In this document: piece after piece, positions 61,420 to 64,000 of the stretch
Layout: each line of letters opens with the position of its first letter
Numbering within the stretch: position 1 is the stretch's first letter
Virus record (IMG/VR): IMGVR_UViG_3300044707_000140
Span: 1 to 64,000 of that record
From: a virus
Strand: one strand, 5' to 3'
Length of the DNA stretch: 64,000 nt
The notes under the pieces: generated by a model
What the model was told of the DNA's origin: nothing
Seen by the model: the letters and a program-made list of their open reading frames with translations, nothing else
Databases searched by the model: none
Made by a program: the position numbers and the translations under genes

Positions 61420-61850
61420 TGGATATCAAAAAAGGAGACAAGTTTAAGGACTATATAGGTACTCCTTGTTTCATTAGCTACATCAAGGGAGACATTATAA
61501 AGCTGTCATTCATAGAAGAGCGTCCACACGTAGAGGTTTGGGATAAGAAGGAATTCTTAGCTGAGATTAGCAAGAATAGATTCTTTCCTGAACCACGCGT
61601 TGTGGTGAATAGAACAAACATCACCACACATCTTATTGAATATCAGCTAAATATGGTGGGTAAAACAATAGAGCAAGCTTATGAGTTGGAAGATTGGTAT
61701 CAGCAATGGACCATGACAACAACACAGTTTGAACTCTTCAAAGCATATGCAATCCCTCTGCTTCGTAAGGTATTTAAATTCAACAAACGAAATGCGGAGA
61801 GTACATTTGACTGGTTTAATCTCCAGTATGGTCTTCGCATAAAAGACTAA
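61419..61850 (+). CDS. polymerase-linked hypothetical protein
   Basis: 143 residues, start overlapping the polymerase stop by one base. DIKKGDKFKDYIGTPCFISY looks like a small beta barrel; the C-terminal part is helical (TTTQFELFKAYAIPLLRKVF). Probably a replication accessory because of the coupling. No family recognised. Confidence 0.55.
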   Translation: MDIKKGDKFKDYIGTPCFISYIKGDIIKLSFIEERPHVEVWDKKEFLAEISKNRFFPEPRVVVNRTNITTHLIEYQLNMVGKTIEQAYELEDWYQQWTMTTTQFELFKAYAIPLLRKVFKFNKRNAESTFDWFNLQYGLRIKD

Positions 61851-61853
61851 TCC

Positions 61854-62015
61854 ATGTTCTACTTTATTATCACCTTTGCAGTGGTTTTCACTGCATGGAT
61901 AGGATGGGAGCTATACAGAGCTCCTAATATGGAAGATGAAAATGATACACTGTATGACCCAACCACTACATGTTGGGATGATGATAAAAATCATACAGAA
62001 GGAGGCTTTCACTAA
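61854..62015 (+). CDS. 53-residue membrane-anchored protein
   Basis: ATG 61854, stop TAA 62013-62015. N-terminal hydrophobic helix (FYFIITFAVVFTAWIGW) then a polar acidic tail (NMEDENDTLYDPTTTCWDDD). Reads as a single-pass membrane protein with its tail on one side. Function unknown; possibly envelope or lysis related. Confidence 0.5.
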   Translation: MFYFIITFAVVFTAWIGWELYRAPNMEDENDTLYDPTTTCWDDDKNHTEGGFH

Positions 62016-62025
62016 ATCTTTTTTT

Positions 62026-62121
62026 ATGAATAACGATAGAGAGTCTGCGAAAGCAGAGATGATGGGCCTTTTTGCCCTATTTATCGCAATGTTTTTAATT
62101 ACAGTTTTTGATAAATGTTAA
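62026..62121 (+). CDS. 31-residue membrane protein
   Basis: ATG 62026 after a T-rich stretch; stop TAA 62119-62121. NNDRESAKAEMMGLFALFIA followed by MFLITVFDKC: a charged start and one membrane helix. A longer in-frame start at 61936 would overlap the gene before it and is disfavoured. Function unknown. Confidence 0.45.
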   Translation: MNNDRESAKAEMMGLFALFIAMFLITVFDKC

Positions 62122-62127
62122 ACAACT

Positions 62128-62685
62128 ATGGGATCACAATCATTCACCGTAAGAAGCAGAGGCATGTCTGCTAAAGAAGCATATGACAGAGCTGTAGAAG
62201 AGGCTGAATCAGAATATGGCCATCAACAAGGATATAGTGGCGCTATTAATGCTACACCAGGATTTAGAGATGTGACAAAGGACTACAAGTCTTCTAGTCT
62301 TCCTAAATACAATTTTATTGAAAAGCGCATGGATATTCTCACTAAACACCAAGGCGCAGAGTGCATTTGTATTACAGAACCCAAGACCAACACCAACAAG
62401 ATTAAAACACAGGTGGACCATGTTGTAGAGAAAGGCACCAAGAAATGGGTGCTTCTGTATTGTGTTTATGAAGCCTGGAGTGGTAAGTTTGTAGCATCTT
62501 TTGACAAAAAGGGTGATGCTGTAGCTAGAGCTCGTCAGCACACAGAGAAAACACAAGCTGAAACGCATGTAAAAATGGAGAAGAAACTTGAGAAGGGAAC
62601 ACCTCTCACTGCTAAAATCACCTACAAAAAAGCAAAAGATGAAAAAGAAGGCGAATGGGAGTTCTACGGCTGGGCAAGCTGTTGA
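62128..62685 (+). CDS. early hypothetical protein
   Basis: 185 residues. SQSFTVRSRGMSAKEAYDRA and a GYSGAINATPGF stretch, then an alpha/beta core (KKWVLLYCVYEAWSGKFVAS) and a basic Lys/Glu-rich part (VKMEKKLEKGTPLTAKITYK). The QGYSG motif is frequent in small phage early proteins, but I cannot name a family. Unknown function. Confidence 0.55.
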   Translation: MGSQSFTVRSRGMSAKEAYDRAVEEAESEYGHQQGYSGAINATPGFRDVTKDYKSSSLPKYNFIEKRMDILTKHQGAECICITEPKTNTNKIKTQVDHVVEKGTKKWVLLYCVYEAWSGKFVASFDKKGDAVARARQHTEKTQAETHVKMEKKLEKGTPLTAKITYKKAKDEKEGEWEFYGWASC

Positions 62686-62863
62686 TTACACACTTGTTAC
62701 AACCAGAGCAAAGCTCGTGGGTAACATCCTTTATTATTCAGGCGATGAGTTTGAAACAACAGATGACATTACAGAATTAGCAATGGAATCTGAGGAAGAA
62801 CTGGTTGACAGACTCATTAACCTTTTAGATTATTACTATGATAAAGCCAACGAACTTTCCTGA
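62639..62863 (+). CDS. small acidic early protein
   Basis: 74 residues if started at ATG 62639, which overlaps the previous gene by 47 bases; the true start may differ. The core (YTLVTTRAKLVGNILYYSGD ... SEEELVDRLINLLDYYYDKA) is a plausible folded domain with an acidic helix. It overlaps the next gene by 26 bases. Function unknown. Confidence 0.45.
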   Translation: MKKKANGSSTAGQAVDYTLVTTRAKLVGNILYYSGDEFETTDDITELAMESEEELVDRLINLLDYYYDKANELS

Positions 62864-63035
62864 AGATTTTGAGCGGGAAGCACTAAAAGATTCTGTATAT
62901 TTGCTAGAAGAACAACAAAGAATACTGCAGGAGATTAATGAAGAAGAACATAGACTGCCTGCGAAGATTACGCTTTTAACACCTCTTCCTGAATCTACGA
63001 CAAATGAATCTGAAGTTAACACCCTACCATTTTGA
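62838..63035 (+). CDS. small coiled-coil early protein
   Basis: 65 residues. Charged helix DFEREALKDSVYLLEEQQRI then QEINEEEHRLPAKITLLTPL. Overlaps the previous gene by 26 bases and the next by 32. Overlapping short genes of this type make start choice uncertain. Confidence 0.4.
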   Translation: MIKPTNFPEDFEREALKDSVYLLEEQQRILQEINEEEHRLPAKITLLTPLPESTTNESEVNTLPF

Positions 63036-63630
63036 AGAGCTAATTAAAAAGAGTTATTCTCTTGATCTAATTTTCTTACTAAAGCTTGTCGAAGAACAGT
63101 ATGACATTGCTTCTCTAAAGGAAGCTAGTGTAAAGATTGCTGCTCTTCATCAAACTTTAGTAAGAAAAGGATTGATTACAGAAACAGAGGATAAACTCAC
63201 CACCATGGGTCAAGAGCTCATTAAGTTTATTGACACCAAAGAACCAAAGAAGATTGTAAAGAAGAAACCTGCAACCACAGAGTTTGAAGAGTGGTGGAAA
63301 GCATATCCAGGTACAGACACATTTAAGCATAATGGTAAGAGCTTTACAGGTGCAAGAAGCTTGAGACAAAACAAGGATGAGTGCAGGTTGAGGTTTGATA
63401 AGATACTTCTAGAGGGAGAATATACAGCAGCTGAACTAATAGAAGCGCTTAAATTTGATGTCCTTCAAAAGAAAGAAAGTTCTGTAAAGAGTGGGACCAA
63501 TAGGCTCACGTACATGCAGAATAGTCTCACCTATCTGAATCAACGCAGCTATGAACCATTTATTGAATTAATCAAAGAGGGTGTTCAGATTGAACAAGCC
63601 CCTAAAATTGTAGGAGGAACAGATATATGA
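63004..63630 (+). CDS. possible replisome loader/initiator-type protein
   Basis: 208 residues. N-terminal winged-helix-like region (FLLKLVEEQYDIASLKEASV ... LHQTLVRKGLITETED) and a basic linker (IKFIDTKEPKKIVKKKPATT). The C-terminal part FEEWWKAYPGTDTF ... SLRQNKDECRLRFDKILLEG resembles the W-x-x-YP domain found at the end of phage replication proteins that load DnaB helicases. It lies two genes before the DnaB-like helicase, which supports this. The assignment is by motif resemblance only. Confidence 0.5.
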   Translation: MNLKLTPYHFEELIKKSYSLDLIFLLKLVEEQYDIASLKEASVKIAALHQTLVRKGLITETEDKLTTMGQELIKFIDTKEPKKIVKKKPATTEFEEWWKAYPGTDTFKHNGKSFTGARSLRQNKDECRLRFDKILLEGEYTAAELIEALKFDVLQKKESSVKSGTNRLTYMQNSLTYLNQRSYEPFIELIKEGVQIEQAPKIVGGTDI

Positions 63631-63878
63631 CAATATATAGCATCTTAGACATAATGGAAAAACAAACATCCAATGCTAGATTTCCTCTAAGACATGACCA
63701 GATACTAAATTTTGGAGACATCATTGTTCGCAGAAATTCTAAATTTATGATTGTAATAAAAGACATGAAGGAGGAAGATAAAGTGATGGTTGCAGAGAAG
63801 TATGGAAATGTTTATGTAAGAGAAAGAAAGAACATATGGTTTTCTACAACACTAAATACTTTAATGCATGAGCTTTGA
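63627..63878 (+). CDS. small early protein
   Basis: 83 residues, start overlapping the previous stop as ATGA, end overlapping the helicase start. LNFGDIIVRRNSKFMIVIKD suggests a small beta-barrel fold. Function unknown; probably linked to helicase expression. Confidence 0.5.
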   Translation: MTIYSILDIMEKQTSNARFPLRHDQILNFGDIIVRRNSKFMIVIKDMKEEDKVMVAEKYGNVYVRERKNIWFSTTLNTLMHEL

Positions 63879-64000
63879 ACAACTAAAACAAGAGGTCCAG
63901 CTAGGCCTAGAGGGCAGAAATAGCGGCATACCTATGGGCTTTGATAGGCTAAATAGATATATTGGCATCCGTAAGAGCATGTACTTTCTTGTAGGTGGTT
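63868..64000 (+). CDS. DnaB-like replicative helicase, 5' part only
   Basis: Open frame from ATG 63868 to the right edge (44 codons). RNSGIPMGFDRLNRYIG then IRKSMYFLVGG matches the start of the RecA-like core of DnaB/SF4 helicases, where G-I-P-x-G-F-x-x-L precedes the Walker A loop (the window ends at YFLVGG, just before it). The N-terminal domain typical of DnaB is missing, so this is a core-only helicase. Partial because of the window edge. Confidence 0.7.
   Translation, partial: MSFEQLKQEVQLGLEGRNSGIPMGFDRLNRYIGIRKSMYFLVGG

Noticed and set aside
1-64000. CRISPR array, integrase or reverse transcriptase/DGR in the window
   Set aside because: No regularly spaced identical repeats with spacers, and no integrase or RT motifs were seen in any likely gene.
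1-64000. Stop-codon reassignment, known in some crAss-like phages
   Set aside because: Genes end cleanly at TAA, TGA or TAG with neighbours starting immediately after, so the standard code explains the gene layout.

Overview
This window is most likely one half or more of the genome of a crAss-like bacteriophage (order Crassvirales) that infects a member of the Bacteroidota. Three things support this. (1) A 52 kb minus-strand block carries terminase, portal, scaffold-like protein, capsid, ring/tail proteins, a P22 gp10-like tail protein and giant 'cargo' proteins in typical crAss-like order. (2) A 4308-residue protein contains the DFDID catalytic motif of the crAss-like virion RNA polymerase preceded by a beta'-like RIPT motif. 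(3) Promoters of the Bacteroidota sigma-A type (TTTG-N19/20-TAnnTTTG) precede late genes, and genes start behind A-rich leaders without Shine-Dalgarno sequences. The standard genetic code appears to be used.

Layout. Positions 1-52683 (minus strand) form the late region, transcribed right to left: winged-helix protein, IHF-like protein, small zinc protein, small accessory genes, putative small terminase, TerL, portal, a small HExxH protein, scaffold-like protein, major capsid protein, capsid/connector proteins, a modular set of fibre/decoration proteins with poly-threonine linkers, a metallophosphoesterase, ring-like and tail proteins, and five large or giant proteins packaged or injected with DNA (vRNAP, zincin and PD-(D/E)XK nuclease domains). 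At the left edge are two fibre-like genes, one cut by the window.

Positions 52684-53122 are a non-coding divergent control region. It holds a host-type late promoter, two adjacent iteron-like direct repeats, three CCCCCCTA boxes at 30-31 bp spacing and a 14-bp perfect palindrome that matches the bacterial chromosome-partition site parS at 15 of 16 positions. No ParB gene is in the window. This is the most striking non-coding feature: it may let the phage genome borrow host ParB or mark an origin/partition locus.

Positions 53123-64000 (plus strand) are the early/replication region: many small proteins (several too short for routine calling, including a 38-residue lipoprotein and three small membrane proteins), zinc-ribbon proteins, a family B DNA polymerase with 3'-5' exonuclease, a lysine-rich protein, a possible replisome-loader protein and the start of a DnaB-like helicase. 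Strong terminators separate early units, and no host-type promoter was found on this strand by eye, which fits transcription by the injected virion RNA polymerase. The logic would be: vRNAP enters with DNA and transcribes the plus-strand genes; replication proteins are made; host RNA polymerase then reads the minus-strand late operons from sigma-A-like promoters.
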